Of a stretch of DNA of 64,000 bases, positions 47,811-58,940 are shown in pieces (the first letter of the stretch is position 1; each line of letters begins with the position of its first letter). The stretch comes from Globodera rostochiensis (taxonomy: Eukaryota; Nematoda; Chromadorea; Rhabditida; Heteroderidae): positions 62,001-126,000 of the forward strand of contig JAEVLN010000054.1 of NCBI GenBank assembly GCA_018350325.1. Direction: 5' to 3'. Below the pieces are notes generated by a model. That model was given only the letters and a program-made list of their open reading frames with translations. It had not been told where the DNA came from and ran no database searches. Position numbers and translations under genes: made by a program.

Positions 47811-48565
47811 CCTGGGGCCCTTTGCTCGTCTTCGGGTTAAATTAACCCGGGTTAACGCCTTAACCCGGGTTTATTTAACCCGGGTTAACGCCCGAGCTTA
47901 ACCGCTTTGCTCGTCTTTAACCTGGGTTAAGTTAACCCGGGTTAAATAAACCCGGGTTTATTCCCTCCCTCTCTTCAACTTTTTATTCATTACTTTGGGA
48001 AATTTTTTAATTATTTCAAAACAAAATAAAATAATTTGAAATATGTTTAAATAACTTAATGAAGAAAGAGAAGGGAATGCGTAGTCAACTTGGCTATGAC
48101 ACGGAAGAGCTTTGAAGACATTTCGATGTTTTGATTGATTAAATTAATCATCAAAATTTTAATTTTTTTCAAGAACTAAAAGATGAATTTTGTCGAAACA
48201 AATATTTTATTTTCATTATTTTAAATGAATTTATCGCCAAAATATTGATTTAAGTTGTTTTATTTTAAATTAAATTAATTTTATTGACTAAATAAATCGT
48301 TAACCCTGCCTCGTAGCAGGGTTAAGAATCCTTAAGAAAAAATAAACCCGGGTTAGATGAGCAAAGCAAATGTAAATTAACCCGGGTTAAGTTTCGTTAA
48401 CCCGGGTTAAAGAGGCGCTTAACCCGGGTTAAATAAACCCGGGTTAAGCGTTAACCCGGGTTAAGAACCCAAAGACGAGCAAAGCAATTCTTCCCTCGTT
48501 AACCCGGGTTAAGGCGTTAACCCGGGTTAAGGCCGTTAACCCGAAGACGAGCAAAGGGCCCCTGG
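47811..48565 (-). mobile_element. Harbinger internal-deletion derivative
   Basis: The left 200 bases are the reverse complement of 15340-15528, and 48065-48420 are the reverse complement of 12640-12985, with everything between (transposase and most of the Myb gene) deleted. The ends are CCTGGGGCCCTTTGCTCGTC and GACGAGCAAAGGGCCCCTGG. It keeps the complete TTAACCCGGGTTAA arrays, including the end missing from the coding copy. No target duplication is evident. Confidence 0.9.
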
Positions 48566-49180
48566 TCGTAATGTTTTGATAGGGGTAAGTTTAGCTTTTT
48601 TGCTTGGAGAAACAATTGGATCTTGGATTGCTTTCATTTTTCACTAACTTTTTAATTATTTATTATATCAATTTGACGTTTGTTTTGATGAGTACTATAG
48701 CAAATAATTGCTGTGAATGCAAATATTTTGGTTGTTGACCATTTTTTTTTGTCCATTTTTTTGTTTACGTTGTTTTTGATCTTTGATTTTTGCATGTTAT
48801 CCATTTTTCTTTCAATTCATAAATACTGTAATTCAAATTAATTTATTTTACTAAACAGATTTCGGTATGCCCAAAAATGCTTGACAAATATTGTCATTAT
48901 CGTCTTTAGTCTTAAAGGCAATTATGAATGATGAAAAAAGCGATTGCAGATGTTTTATATATTTTTTCCTGTTTTCATTTCTTTTAGATTTTTCAATTTT
49001 GGTTTTATTTATTAATTGTTTATTATTTTGTATTTTATTGAATATGTGCGTACATATATATATATGAATATTACAAAAGTTTTTTATTCTAAACAATGTT
49101 TTTTTTGTTTTTATTCTCAGTTGAATATTTACCTTTATTATTATACTAAAAATAATAAGATTAAAATTATAAGTAAACTG

Positions 49181-49777
49181 TTACAAAACTTCTTTCCAAA
49201 CAATGTTATCAACCTGTGCATTTTTGTTTTCGTTTGAAAGTTTTACTTTAATTTGTTGCCACGAACCAACACGTGATAATGCCACGTATGTCTGTCCGTG
49301 CGAAAAACTTTGCCTAGACCAATCAATACCAATTTTTTGATATGTAGCTCCTTGACCTTTAATAAAAGTAGCTGCAAAAGCTAAACGTATAGGGAACTGA
49401 TGGCGTTTTAATGGTACGGGAAACTCATTCTCTGTTATTAAAGAAATGCGGTGAATATATACTTCAGAACCTTCTTTGTTACCTCCAAGTATTATGCACC
49501 TCAAAAGATGGTCTTTTAATTCTAAAACTTGCAAAAGTGTTCCATTACAAAGACCATTTTCTATGCTAATGTTGCGCAGAAGCATTACTTTACAATTTGG
49601 CTTCAATTTTAATTTGTGGAGAGGAAAACCAGGAGCATTAAAAGAGTTCATTATTTCAGGTGTGACTGGAAAGTTTTTACTTGTTTCTACTTCATCAATG
49701 CTTAAATACGTTACACACTCACCGGGAAATTTTATTTTCTTGTAAAATACAATGTAACGGGAGTTCAACAAAATCAT
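49181..49777 (-). CDS. Helitron/PIF1-like helicase, C-terminal part
   Basis: A 198-residue open frame on the minus strand. Typical of the C-terminal half of Helitron helicases: TYLSIDEVETS, MNSFNAPGFPLHKLKLK, CKVMLLRNISIENGLCNGT (motif V region), LPLKRH-type FPVPLKRHQFPIRLAFAAT, IKGQGATYQKIGIDW and FSHGQTYVALSRVGSW (motif VI, with the arginine of ALSR). Walker A and B motifs and the upstream Rep domain are missing because the sequence breaks off at 49777. The first Met is internal, not a true start. It is a fragment, probably inactive. Confidence 0.88.
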   Translation of the reverse strand: MILLNSRYIVFYKKIKFPGECVTYLSIDEVETSKNFPVTPEIMNSFNAPGFPLHKLKLKPNCKVMLLRNISIENGLCNGTLLQVLELKDHLLRCIILGGNKEGSEVYIHRISLITENEFPVPLKRHQFPIRLAFAATFIKGQGATYQKIGIDWSRQSFSHGQTYVALSRVGSWQQIKVKLSNENKNAQVDNIVWKEVL

Positions 49778-49819
49778 TATAATTTATACCATTACCAATA
49801 TCGAGTTGCTGGGCAAAAG

Positions 49820-51200
49820 TCTTATCTTTTGCTCTGGCGCTTGATGTACCAGAAGGGGATGATGAGCTCTACGCGCTGATGCCAACAACAGAAGCGCTAA
49901 CGCAATATGGAGCAAAGAAGAGAAGGGCCTTCGGCCACGCATTGAATGCAAATGATGTGGCGTCCATCGAAGTGCCACAGCACTTTGCAATTAAGGAAGG
50001 CAAGCAGTAGGTTTTTCATTTATTCGGCTTTAAGTAATTCAAAAATAAGGTTTCTGATCTACGACAGCAATAATGTGAGGGCTGGCGCTGATCGTGTTTT
50101 GGTTTTTCCCAGCGCCAGGGTAACCTTTTAACAAACAACTTAAGCATTGTGAATTTTTTAGGCACTCGATTATCTTCGAGAGAATAAGCATTGGGCGGCG
50201 GACTCAACGTTCCAAGTCACGCCTCGCATTTTAGCCAGTTATTTGTCATCGGGTTTTTTGTCAAACACCGAATGTTCCCGGCTGTTCACGCACTCATGAC
50301 CGGAAAAACATGTCAGCAATACACAGAAGTTCTGACAGCACTCAAGGACAAATTGGGCGCTGATCATAAACCACTCAGTGGTTTGTTTGTTTCCAAATCC
50401 TTCAAAAACTACGCCTTTTTTTAGTGATGACTGACTTCGAAGTTGGGGAGTACTCATCTTTCGTCGCTGTTTACGACGGAATCACTACGAAAGCCTGTGT
50501 CTTCCATTTAGCGCAAAGTCACATGCGCCGAATGAAACAACTCGGATTGACGCGACGTTACAATGACCCGGCAGTACGAAAAGTGCCTCGTTTGTGCGCG
50601 AGTCTCGCCTTCCTGCCATTTGAGTTAATTAGACGTGGTTTTGCCATTATAATTAACCAATCGCCATTAGGAATGAAAGGTAATAAAGCTAAAAATTACG
50701 ATTTCTAAATTTATTTTTCAGACTTTCTGTTTTACGTCGCCAAAAATTATATCGGGTTGAGTCTATGGGAGCAAACTGAGAAGAAAAATGCATTTCGCCC
50801 AAACTCCGACGCTTTACGAATGATGGATGGCTTACCTAGTCGCACAATCGACTCCGAGAAGTTTTTGCAAATCATTTTCATTTCTTTTGTTTTTTTCAGA
50901 TTCATTGGAACTGTCAAACGAATCAAGTGGTCACGCGCACGCGATTTGCTTCGGTCAGCCTCCGCAAGCTTCTGGAGTATTTCCGCCATTCAATCAATCA
51001 ACGAGGAACCCCGAAACCCGGATGTGAACAATTTAAATCAGGGTAAAAACGAACTAGCTAAATGTGTTACTGATAAAGTTAACTTGGGCCAAGATATGAA
51101 TTTCCGCTTGCAAAACGCCCAAAATATCCGTGGGGACTCTGGAATGTGCGTGGACGGGTAGAAGAAGCCTTGCCAAGAAGTCAAGCTTCGATGGAAGCAA
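49820..51200 (+). pseudogene. MULE transposase gene, frameshifted
   Basis: Exon-like blocks in order: VPEGDDELYALMPTTEALTQ (49848-50007), FLIYDSNNVRAGADRVLVFP (50051-50119), then ALDYLRENKHWAADSTFQV (50161 on), SQLFVIGFFVKHRMFPAVHA and LMTGKTCQQYTEVLTALKDK, MTDFEVGEYSSFVAVY, TKACVFHLAQSHMRRMK, and YVAKNYIGLSLWEQTEK. These are the DDE-type MULE transposase domain: Asp in WAADSTF, Asp in MTDFE, and the CxFHLAQ block. Around 50228-50233 (GCATTTTAGCC) the frame slips by one between TFQVTPRI and SQLF where the family reads straight through, so the copy is broken or contains a one-base error. The N-terminal zinc finger is not seen. It may have arisen from the same superfamily that mobilises the TTTGGGCGCC elements. 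Confidence 0.75.
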
Positions 51201-51286
51201 CGCATTTGGCGTTTCAGGTTTAACGTTCAAGGAATTTTTGATTAGAAAACAGGTAATTTAGAAAAAAAAACAAGAGAAGGCCGCGG

Positions 51287-51858
51287 ATGTTTGATTTTTT
51301 GACTGCGCTTCACAAATTTGACACACAAAAAATGCAAGAGGCGCGCGAGGCCTTGACAAAAAAACTCCCAAGACGGCGCCCGGAATTCGCTGAGATGGAT
51401 CGCCAACTTCTCAATTTGGTCAAAAATGCCCGCTTGGGGACCGATCAGGAAATTGGTGTTTTTCTTGAGGCAGTTTCACTGTCACTGCAGCGTCTCGAAC
51501 CAAACATCCTGGACTTTCCGCTGGCAGAAGAAGTTGAGAATGACCCACCGACGGAGCCTTGACAAAAAAACTCCCAAGACGGCGCCCGGAATTCGCTGAG
51601 ATGGATCGCCAACTTCTCAATTTGGTCAAAAATGCCCGCTTGGGGACCGATCAGGAAATTGGTGTTTTTCTTGAGGCAGTTTCACTGTCACTGCAGCGTC
51701 TCGAACCAAACCTCCTGGACTTTCCGCTGGCAGAAGAAGTTGAGAATGACCCACCGACGGACGACCAGAATGAAAACGAGGCGGTGAATTTTCCTGGAGA
51801 TTCAGCTTTCATCGATCACGATTATTGGCCATCATTCCTCGAGGATCAAAACATTTGA
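51287..51858 (+). CDS. C-terminal exon of the MULE-associated gene with a 206-base tandem duplication
   Basis: MFDFLTALHKFDTQKMQEAR then LPRRRPEFAEMDRQLLNLVK, a helical segment often found at the C-terminus of these MULE proteins, ends in EEVENDPP. The block 51351-51556 is repeated almost exactly at 51557-51762. Because 206 is not a multiple of three, the second copy is read in another frame, ending at 51856-51858 (DHDYWPSFLEDQNI). The intact ancestral exon presumably ran from the first copy's beginning to the second copy's end. Confidence 0.6.
51351..51762. repeat. 206-base tandem duplication
   Basis: Two direct copies offset by exactly 206 bases, with only about one substitution seen (AACATCCTGG versus AACCTCCTGG), so the event is recent. 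It disrupts the reading frame of the exon above. Confidence 0.92.
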
Positions 51859-52017
51859 ATTTGTTAACATTTTGGAGTTTCTTATCACTTAATTTATTAT
51901 CTATTCAACCAGCCTTGATTCGATTATTGTTATAGTCTATTTTATTTGATCCCAAATTTTAGTATCAAAAAATAATGCCATCAATTATTGGAAAATAAAA
52001 TTTTGCATTTTTAAATT

Positions 52018-52140
52018 TTGGTGGGATTCGGAACTTTTTGGCTGGAGTGGGATTCGGACGGGCGCGATTCGGACGGGTGGGATTCGGACCATTTTTGGCT
52101 GGAGTGGGATTCGGACAAGTGGGATTCGGACCGGTAGCCG
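52018..52140 (+). repeat. GTGGGATTCGGAC tandem words
   Basis: Seven or so GGGATTCGGAC units are spaced by TTTTTGGCTGGA and GGGCGC. This resembles one end of a private-array element like the others in the window, but no partner end or duplication was identified. 51860-52620 otherwise holds no gene. Confidence 0.6.
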
Positions 52141-52621
52141 TTTGTGCCCCTCCCCCTTTTTGAAAAAATACAAATTCAAAGTCGATTAAAAGATGTTTCT
52201 AGAGTCGACTTTGAAAAATATTTTTTTTTTCTAAAAGGCAGTTTCAAAAAATGGGGCAACAGTAAAGTGTTGATTTTATGGGCGCGGTATATTAGGCTTC
52301 TCCGATTTTTCCCCCCGTCAAATCATAAACAAATCGACTCCTCTCGCTTTCTAATGTACGAATCCAAACAAAAATTTGAGCAGAAAAAACTACAAAGCAA
52401 GCTATGATGTCTGGACTGAAGGAACTTGTCCCGTAAAAAAAAATTTCCGGGAGCAGCCGGGACTCCCGCCGGGCTCTCCTGGAAACGAATAAACAAAATG
52501 GACGATTTTTTTGCTTCCATAATTTTATCAAATTTTCAGTCTATTCGGTTCACAATTGAATTTCAAACACTGCAATAATATTATAATTGCTCTTTGGCCT
52601 CTTTCCCTGGCTCTTCCCAGC

Positions 52622-54593
52622 TCACTGCCCGCCTTGGTCATCGCCCGCCAATTCGTTGTGAAACTCATCCAGCCTTGCCAAAATGTAATTTACAGCCAAA
52701 TCCTTAAAACAATCCATAAAACCGGGCAATTCAAGAGAAAATAAGGACGGGACCTCGTTTTTGTCACAAGCGAAGTAGGCTGAAAGGGAAAGTATTTATG
52801 CTTTAAAATCATTAAAAAAACTAAAGAGTAAATCACCTTCGATTACCAAAGTCTCCGGGAATCCCATACCAACAAGCTGAAACAATAAATTAATTTTCTT
52901 GAAAATTATTTTAAATTAAAAAATTCGCTTTGTGCCTACCCGAGCAATCGCCTCGCGGTCCTGCGGTGTGACGGGGATGTTGATCCGTCTCGGCATTTCC
53001 CCCTGCGGTGCTACCGGTGCCCCCACCCCGACAGCAGCGCCCCCATCGCCCGCTGCAACGGCGTCACCGCCGGCCTCGCCCAACGGTTGTCCGTCGTTCA
53101 ACATCTGCAGGAATTGGGCCTGATTGGTTCTGATCAACTCCATCAGCTGCGGGTTGGTGGCGGCAATCTGCTGCACAATCTGCGGCAACATGGTCGGGTC
53201 GGCACGCAACTGACACAAAACAAAAATGCAAACGATGTTTTTCGGAAAAAAAAGATTTAAAACGATTCAAAAATCATAAACTTAAAAAAAAGAGAATCAA
53301 TACCCTCCCCAATTCTTCTGTGCGTATGCGAGCGGCTTACCATGTCTCGAAGTTGCTGGAATTGTGGACTTTGTGCCAGAAACGCCAAACCCTCAGGGTC
53401 GTCCAATGGCACTTGCACGAGTTCCTCCTCGTCTTCATTCTGTGGACCGACTTCGCCCGCTAAACAAATAATTAAGTTCATTCAATAAATTTGTTTAAAA
53501 TCGTAATTTCTGTAAATTCAATTTCATATACACAAAAAAAAGAATTTACAATTTGCCCGTTGGAGAGAAAGGCCTTCAGGAATTCCATTGCACAAATATT
53601 CCACTGCTCGCTCGGCGTCAAAAAAGGCGGCCTGAAGCGCGCGGACGACCTCTTGCCGAGGGTAGCCCATGGCTTCGATGTTGGCCACGGTTTGGGCATG
53701 TTCGGACGGCACTTAAAAAACATTTGGTCCGAGGCTGAGAAAATGTTGACAAAAAAGCCAACCCAATTCTACACCTCCCACTTTTTTTTGAATTTCAATT
53801 GAACTCAGAAGCATACAATTTTCTCGATTATTTGAGAAAACATAAGACTGCTAAACGCCTGCCAGACTTCGTTTTGACCAATTTATCCAGATGTACAAAA
53901 GACCAACCATCTGCTGAAGGCGCTGACGATTTGGACTTGTCCGCCGATGTCGCGGAAGTCGACCCGTCCTGCTTGGCCACGGCAGCGGATTTCACACCAG
54001 TCGATGGCTGACCGTCGGCCTTCTTCGCAGTGGCGGTGGATGTCGCCGGCGCAGTCGAAGACGGCGGTGCGGCTTTCTAAATGAGGCATTTAACAAATAA
54101 ACAAAATGAATCCTTAAGTTTTTACGCCTAAAAACGCACTCGCATAACCATGATGACAATAAACTTCGGCGCCGTAATGTTCAATTCGCTGATCGTCATG
54201 ATGTCCTCGAGAACTTTTCCGTTGAAAATTAACTTTTGGCTCTCGACAGGAAACGCCTCTTTGCCTTTGGCGTTCTCAATCTTTTGCTTCACTTCACCGA
54301 TCTAAAATATAAACAATGAAACGAATTTTTTTTGGGGGGGGGAGGAATTTTTTCGGCATTCCACTAGCTTTTCATCGTTCAGCGACTACACAGAGAATTT
54401 GCAAATATGCCAAAATTTAACCAAATTTACCCCCCTCTTTGGATAGGGATAGGTTACGCCCTTGCAGGCTCTGAACTTCTTCCTCCAAATGTAATCTTTT
54501 TCAATAAATTTCTAAACATCAAACCGTTGCTGTTTCCTCGACCTCAACCGTGAACGACTGTTGCGTTATGGTTTTGAAGAGCACAGAAATCAT
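52622..54593 (-). CDS. rad-23: RAD23, ubiquitin-like/UBA proteasome shuttle and repair factor
   Basis: Nine exons (54593-54525, 54301-54140, 54076-53908, 53711-53550, 53459-53341, 53209-52940, 52876-52837, 52779-52754, 52702-52622) join exactly into 365 residues. Order of domains: N-terminal ubiquitin-like fold (MISVLFKTITQQSFTVEV, KGKEAFPVESQKLIFNGKVL), Ala/Ser/Thr linker, UBA1 (VANIEAMGYPRQEVVRALQA, AVEYLCNGIP), XPC-binding domain (LAFLAQSPQFQQLRDM, LPQIVQQIAATNPQLMELIR, QFLQMLNDG) and UBA2 (LVGMGFPETLVIEAYFACDK, LAVNYILARLDEF). It carries ubiquitinated proteins to the proteasome and stabilises XPC in nucleotide-excision repair. All nine exons are open and the length is normal for the family. 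It converges with TIM13 only distantly; promoters appear independent. Confidence 0.95.
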
Positions 54594-54706
54594 GACTCAA
54601 GGAGAAAAGAGAATTTAGGTCGTTTGTTGCCTTCCAATGTTAAAATAAACTAAAAAACACAGAGCAATGCAAAAAATAATGGAAGAAAAAGAAAAATTCT
54701 CTAATA

Positions 54707-55083
54707 AGATTTAGGGGTCTTCACCATCTCATCATCAATCAAGATCGGGGCAATAACTTGCTTCAATCTTAACCGATTTAGAAATTCTTAAAGCCAATCG
54801 AAAGATCTCGAAGATATGAAGCTAACATTAGTTAAAGCTTTATTGAACAAGGCCTTAACACTTGAGAAAGTTTAAAAATTCCGATTTGGGGGGTTTATGA
54901 CCATAACTTTTTGAAACTTGTTCAATCACAGCTTTAACTTAATGTTGAGCTTCATTTCTTCGAAATCTTTCGATTGGCTTTAAGAATTTCTAAATCGGTT
55001 AAGGTTGAGCAAGTTATTGCCCCGATCTTGATTGGTGATGAGTTTGGGTGTTGATGAGATGGGGGAGACACCCCAAGATTTAG
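54707..55083. mobile_element. Fold-back element, AGTTATTGCCCCGATCTTGA family, copy 3
   Basis: Two inverted arms: AATCAAGATCGGGGCAATAA at 54737 and TTATTGCCCCGATCTTGATT at 55013, continuing outward to GGTGTCTCCCCCATCTCATC-like ends. It is the most complete of three copies. 55084-55898 around it has no gene except a weak Met-containing ORF at 55491 that matches nothing. Confidence 0.7.
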
Positions 55084-55898
55084 ATGACTTTGCAACGAAC
55101 TTTATCGCCGTCGATTCTAGCGTAAAGAACTGGGGAACTAATTGTGGAGTTACAAATAAGCGAATAAATGCAAGATAAAATCTTCCAATAAAGAAAAAAA
55201 AAAAAACATATTTTTTTAAAAGATTTAGATAGGTAAATGATAGAATAATCTTTCTTACTTTTTATTTATCTTTTTTTCTATTTTTTATGTACTACAAAAT
55301 TTTGATGATAATCGGATGAGAGGAAGGAAGGTCAATAAAGAGAGTGCCGCCATACATTGAGTGCCCAAGTGACCGGAAAAACCGTCGGAATTTAAAACTG
55401 ACAATATATTGGCAAAATGTTGTTTACATAGTTTTGTTATTTTTTTTGTAAGCTGCATGGCATTTTAACGGGTTTAATGACATTTCATCAATGGACCTTT
55501 CGTCAATCAAAATGGCATCCATCCATCGCCTTGCCTTCAGAACGGCATTTTGCAAAACTCGGGACCAGGAAGATCATTTGTCAGATTACCTCGAGAAAAT
55601 ATGGCAATCGGCTCCAAAAATGTGGCATCTTTATGGCAATTTTTTAAAGGAATTTTTAAACAAAGTTCAAGAAGCACTATTTTTGGGAAATCTTCATTTC
55701 TCAAAATATAAGAATTTATGTATCACAGAGTTCTAAAATATGGCAAGTGTTTGAGAGTCCCGACCCGCGATTTCTAATCGCCGATTGAATGTCTCGTCTT
55801 TTGAAACCAATTCTCCACATAACAGTCTTTTCTTTTTCCACCATTTGGACTACTTTTGGTGTGTACAAATTGCCTTTCAGATTTAAAAAAAAGCTAAA

Positions 55899-57093
55899 AT
55901 GGACATGAACGAGCTGAAGAAAATGGTTAGTTTTTTGTGCGAATTATCGCAAATTGTACAATTGTCTCCATTTCAGAGCCCCGAACAGCAGAATAAGGTT
56001 GCAAATTGGACAGTAATGTTTGATGAAAAATTTGGAATTTATACACCAAAAAATGGGAAATTGGACTTAAAAATTCAAAGTTAATATTTAAAGAAAGCAT
56101 TCCATTTCTTTTATGATTTTAAAATTTTTTTATGCCCATCTCTATCCATTTGTGCCGTTTCTCTCAGATTCTCGAAGACGTTCGTCGCGAGGCGAACACC
56201 CAAACGGTGTTGTCCCTGGTGAGCGCTTTCTCAGAGAAGTGCACCCAGCGCTGTATCACAAGTCCGGGCTTAAGCTTGAGCGGAAGTGAGAAGCAGGTTT
56301 GGAACACAATGAAATTTAGGCGACGAGAGGGTTCGTCGACCGACCTTTCAATCTTAATTTTCAACTTTGGGTGGTCCCATAAATATGTTTTGAAATCATT
56401 TTTGTTAAACATTTGCCGGGCGCCTTGTAAAACAAATCCTCTGTTAATTTTGCTCATTTTTCGATTGTGAATCTTAAAAATATGGGCCTGTTTTGGCGAT
56501 GTCATCCCAAAATTCAAACTTTGTTGCCGGACAGCACCATTCATAGGATGCATTGCTATCTAGCTCGGAAAATGTTAGCCGGCCCCTGTTTTTTACAGTT
56601 TGGTCAAGCTCTCTGGACCGGTTCCGGGTCTAAAAAGTCCGGGTTTTCCCAAAATCATCCGTACAACTTTCGACAAACTCTGCTACGAATTATTGCCCCT
56701 TTCTGGTTTCCGATTCAAATTCAGCTGGTATTGTTGACCTTATTTTGTACATATTCATTCAAATTCTCGTAATTTCTTAACGTTTTTAGTGTCTGCAGCG
56801 GTGCGTGGACAGATGGATGGACAGGTTTGTAGTGACTCTTTGCAAATTGAAGCTAAAGACTTCGCATGGGGAGAAAATGGCCAACATTCACAATCATTTA
56901 ACACGAACAGTCAAAATTTCCCGCTTTTTTGTTGATTACCACTCAACAAATTTGATCAGTTTTGCAGGAAAACCGTTCGTTGATCCCGAAATTCAGTTTC
57001 AACATTGTGGCGTCCACTTTTGCTGTCAAGGCTCAGCGGGAAATGTCTGGGCTCGGCTTCGGCTCAATGAATGAGGGACCTTCGTTTTCATAG
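55899..57093 (+). CDS. tin-13: TIM13, small chaperone of the mitochondrial intermembrane space
   Basis: Five exons (55899-55925, 55977-55997, 56168-56296, 56790-56828, 56968-57093) give 113 residues. The core has the twin CX3C motif of small TIMs: CTQRC, 14 residues, CLQRC, with the TIM13-like link SPGLSLSGSEK and CVDRWMDRF. The N-terminus is MDMNELKKMSPEQQNKILED. Small TIM proteins escort hydrophobic precursors across the intermembrane space to TIM22 or the outer membrane; the four Cys form two disulfides. The C-terminal tail (PKFSFNIVASTFAVKAQREM...) is longer and more hydrophobic than in human TIM13 and depends on the last exon call. For exon 4 the donor GTAGTG after TTT was chosen because the alternative GTTTGT gives an early stop. 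Confidence 0.88.
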
Positions 57094-57899
57094 GGAGGCC
57101 GAGGGGAGACGACGAATTGATCATTACTTTTTCCTTCATTATTTGATCAGGCTATATTTTTGCTCAATTGTTAAATGCGTTTTCACGTTTTAAATTTTGC
57201 AAGGCGCTAACGAATTTGACAACTTGGAGTGCTCAAAAGGTCCCCCCGGGATTTCATCTCAACGATCGGGATAATGGATTTTCGAAACCAATCCCTCACG
57301 AATAAACTAAACAAGTAGCGAAAATCGTCAATGCAGCAAATCATTACGGGAAGAAAGCAGAAGAAAATGAGGATTTGTCACAATATTTTTTTTCCTGGCG
57401 GGAGTGGCTGGTGGGGGGGGGGGAAATGAAATTTCGTCCCATCAATAATTACTGAAGACGTAAAAATTTTTTTAGCAAACATCAAACAAAAAATGAAATT
57501 GTGCAATCGAAATTTCGCCACCCTGGACGAAGGCGGACGGGGGATTTGAGGCTGCACAATTATTGTTCAAGTAAAAGCAATATCTCCCGGGGGTTTGGGG
57601 TAATATGACGGCAGGTGACAGCAAAATAGGGGTTGTTGTGTCACCAAATTTTGGTGGTTTTACACTGTTGTTCATTGGTTTTCTATTCCAGTGATCCAAA
57701 CGGGAGGCCCGAAATTTCGATTGAAACACACAATTGGATGACAAGCGATCGATCACGGTTCCGTGTTTAATATGTGTATTCGGTGCTCACAAGTACATTA
57801 CAGTGTGGTTGGTGCTGGTGGTGGTGTGGACCATCGTCCAGATCATCAGAGTCAATCAATCAATCAGTGGTCAGTCAGTCGCACATACCCCGTCGTTGT
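57094..57899. other. Intergenic region between TIM13 and the AN1 zinc-finger gene
   Basis: The two genes converge here. I see no further exon. 57410-57422 is a G run, and the interval must contain both 3' ends. AATAAA-like signals occur at 57300 (+) and TTTATT at 57940 (-). Confidence 0.4.
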
Positions 57900-58940
57900 T
57901 CAGATGCGCTCGATCTTGTCAGTGATCACCTTAAACAAATAAAATAGGATCATTTTTTGAACTTCAAAACATCCGTCGAATAAATAGGTACGACCAAACT
58001 TCAACTTTGCACAAAATTATGACCATTTGGCTATTTCAAAAAACACTAACGCCAACCTGAGGGTGTTTGGCACGTAGCTCCTCACGTCCTGCCGTTTTGT
58101 AGTCGAAAGTGCAATTGTGCGCAGAATGGTAACGATGCTCCCCGCAGAAAAGACCGCCGCAACGACAATCAAACCCTGACAAAATTTAAAAAAATGTTCT
58201 CAGGCTCAATTCGCGAAAACCCCAAAAGGAATGAATATCAAAAGCCGGGTTAAATTCCAAATCCTTAATTTATTGAACAAAGCCATTCCAACGCTCCCAC
58301 CCAAAACAAAACTCGCTCACCGGTCAATCCGACCCGTTTGTTGCAAACCAAGCACCGGTTCGGCTTCTTCTGCTGTTCCTCCTGCTGCTGCGAAGGCACT
58401 GGACTGGGCGATGCGTTGGACCCAACCGTTGTGTTGGCGGTTGTGGCGCCGCTGCCGACTGAGAACGGCGAAGCTGTCGACTCGGAGGTGGAGGCGGCCG
58501 TTTCGGAAGACGTGGCCTTCTCCGCATTCCCTGTAAAGGCATTATTTCACTTTTTTAAATGTCCATGACACAACCTCATAAAATTAGCGTATTTGCCCCC
58601 CCTCCCCAAAAAAAGTGCACAGGCGCTTCCTAATTTGTTTAGCTCGTCTAAAACGCTAGAATTCGACTTTCCAATCTTTCAAAAACACTCCACAAAAATT
58701 GTTTTTCACCCGTTTGCAGAAAATAATAATCTTTGAATTGGAAGAAGAACCTGGTATAATCATCGGTAAGTTGCGTGGCTGACAGCAGATCACACATTTC
58801 ATGCTTGCCTCCCAGTTCAGGTCTGTTGATTTCAGATTAAAAAAAGTACGATTTTAAGTAATCAAATTACAGGTGCAGTAGACACAGGCCCACTTCTTTG
58901 ATGGCTCCGGCCCCGCATTGTTGGAGGAACATTCGCCCAT
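57900..58940 (-). CDS. Zinc-finger protein with RanBP2-type and AN1-type fingers
   Basis: Five exons (58940-58871, 58822-58751, 58530-58321, 58175-58057, 57929-57900) join exactly into 166 residues. The C-terminus is a full AN1 finger, [20 protein letters not shown], then GLFCGEHRYHSAHNC, and the ending VITDKIERI typical of ZFAND5/6. In those proteins the N-terminal finger is of the A20 type. Here it reads KKWACVYCTYLNWEASMKC then VICCQPR, which fits the RanBP2 pattern W-x-C-x2-C-x3-N-x6-C-x2-C. The linker is Ser/Thr-rich with a Gln/Glu patch. AN1 proteins act in proteasomal and stress pathways; RanBP2 fingers bind ubiquitin or RNA. The A20-to-RanBP2 swap is the odd feature. The exon phases leave little doubt about the joining, but an upstream A20 exon cannot be excluded. 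Confidence 0.88.

Larger units (their letters stand above)
46341..49777 (-). mobile_element. Helitron remnant
   Basis: A PIF1-type helicase C-terminus and RPA-like genes lie on the same strand in AT-rich DNA; a Harbinger derivative is inserted between them. The Rep (HUH) nuclease and the helicase N-terminus are absent: coding sequence stops at 49777, right against the MULE gene region. The element is therefore truncated. Terminal TC and CTRR ends were not found. Confidence 0.7.

Noticed and set aside
55491..55736. 81-codon plus-strand frame starting MDLSSIKMASIHRL
   Set aside because: No splice partners, no family resemblance, AT-rich repeat surroundings; the TIM13 exon with ATG at 55899 explains the locus.
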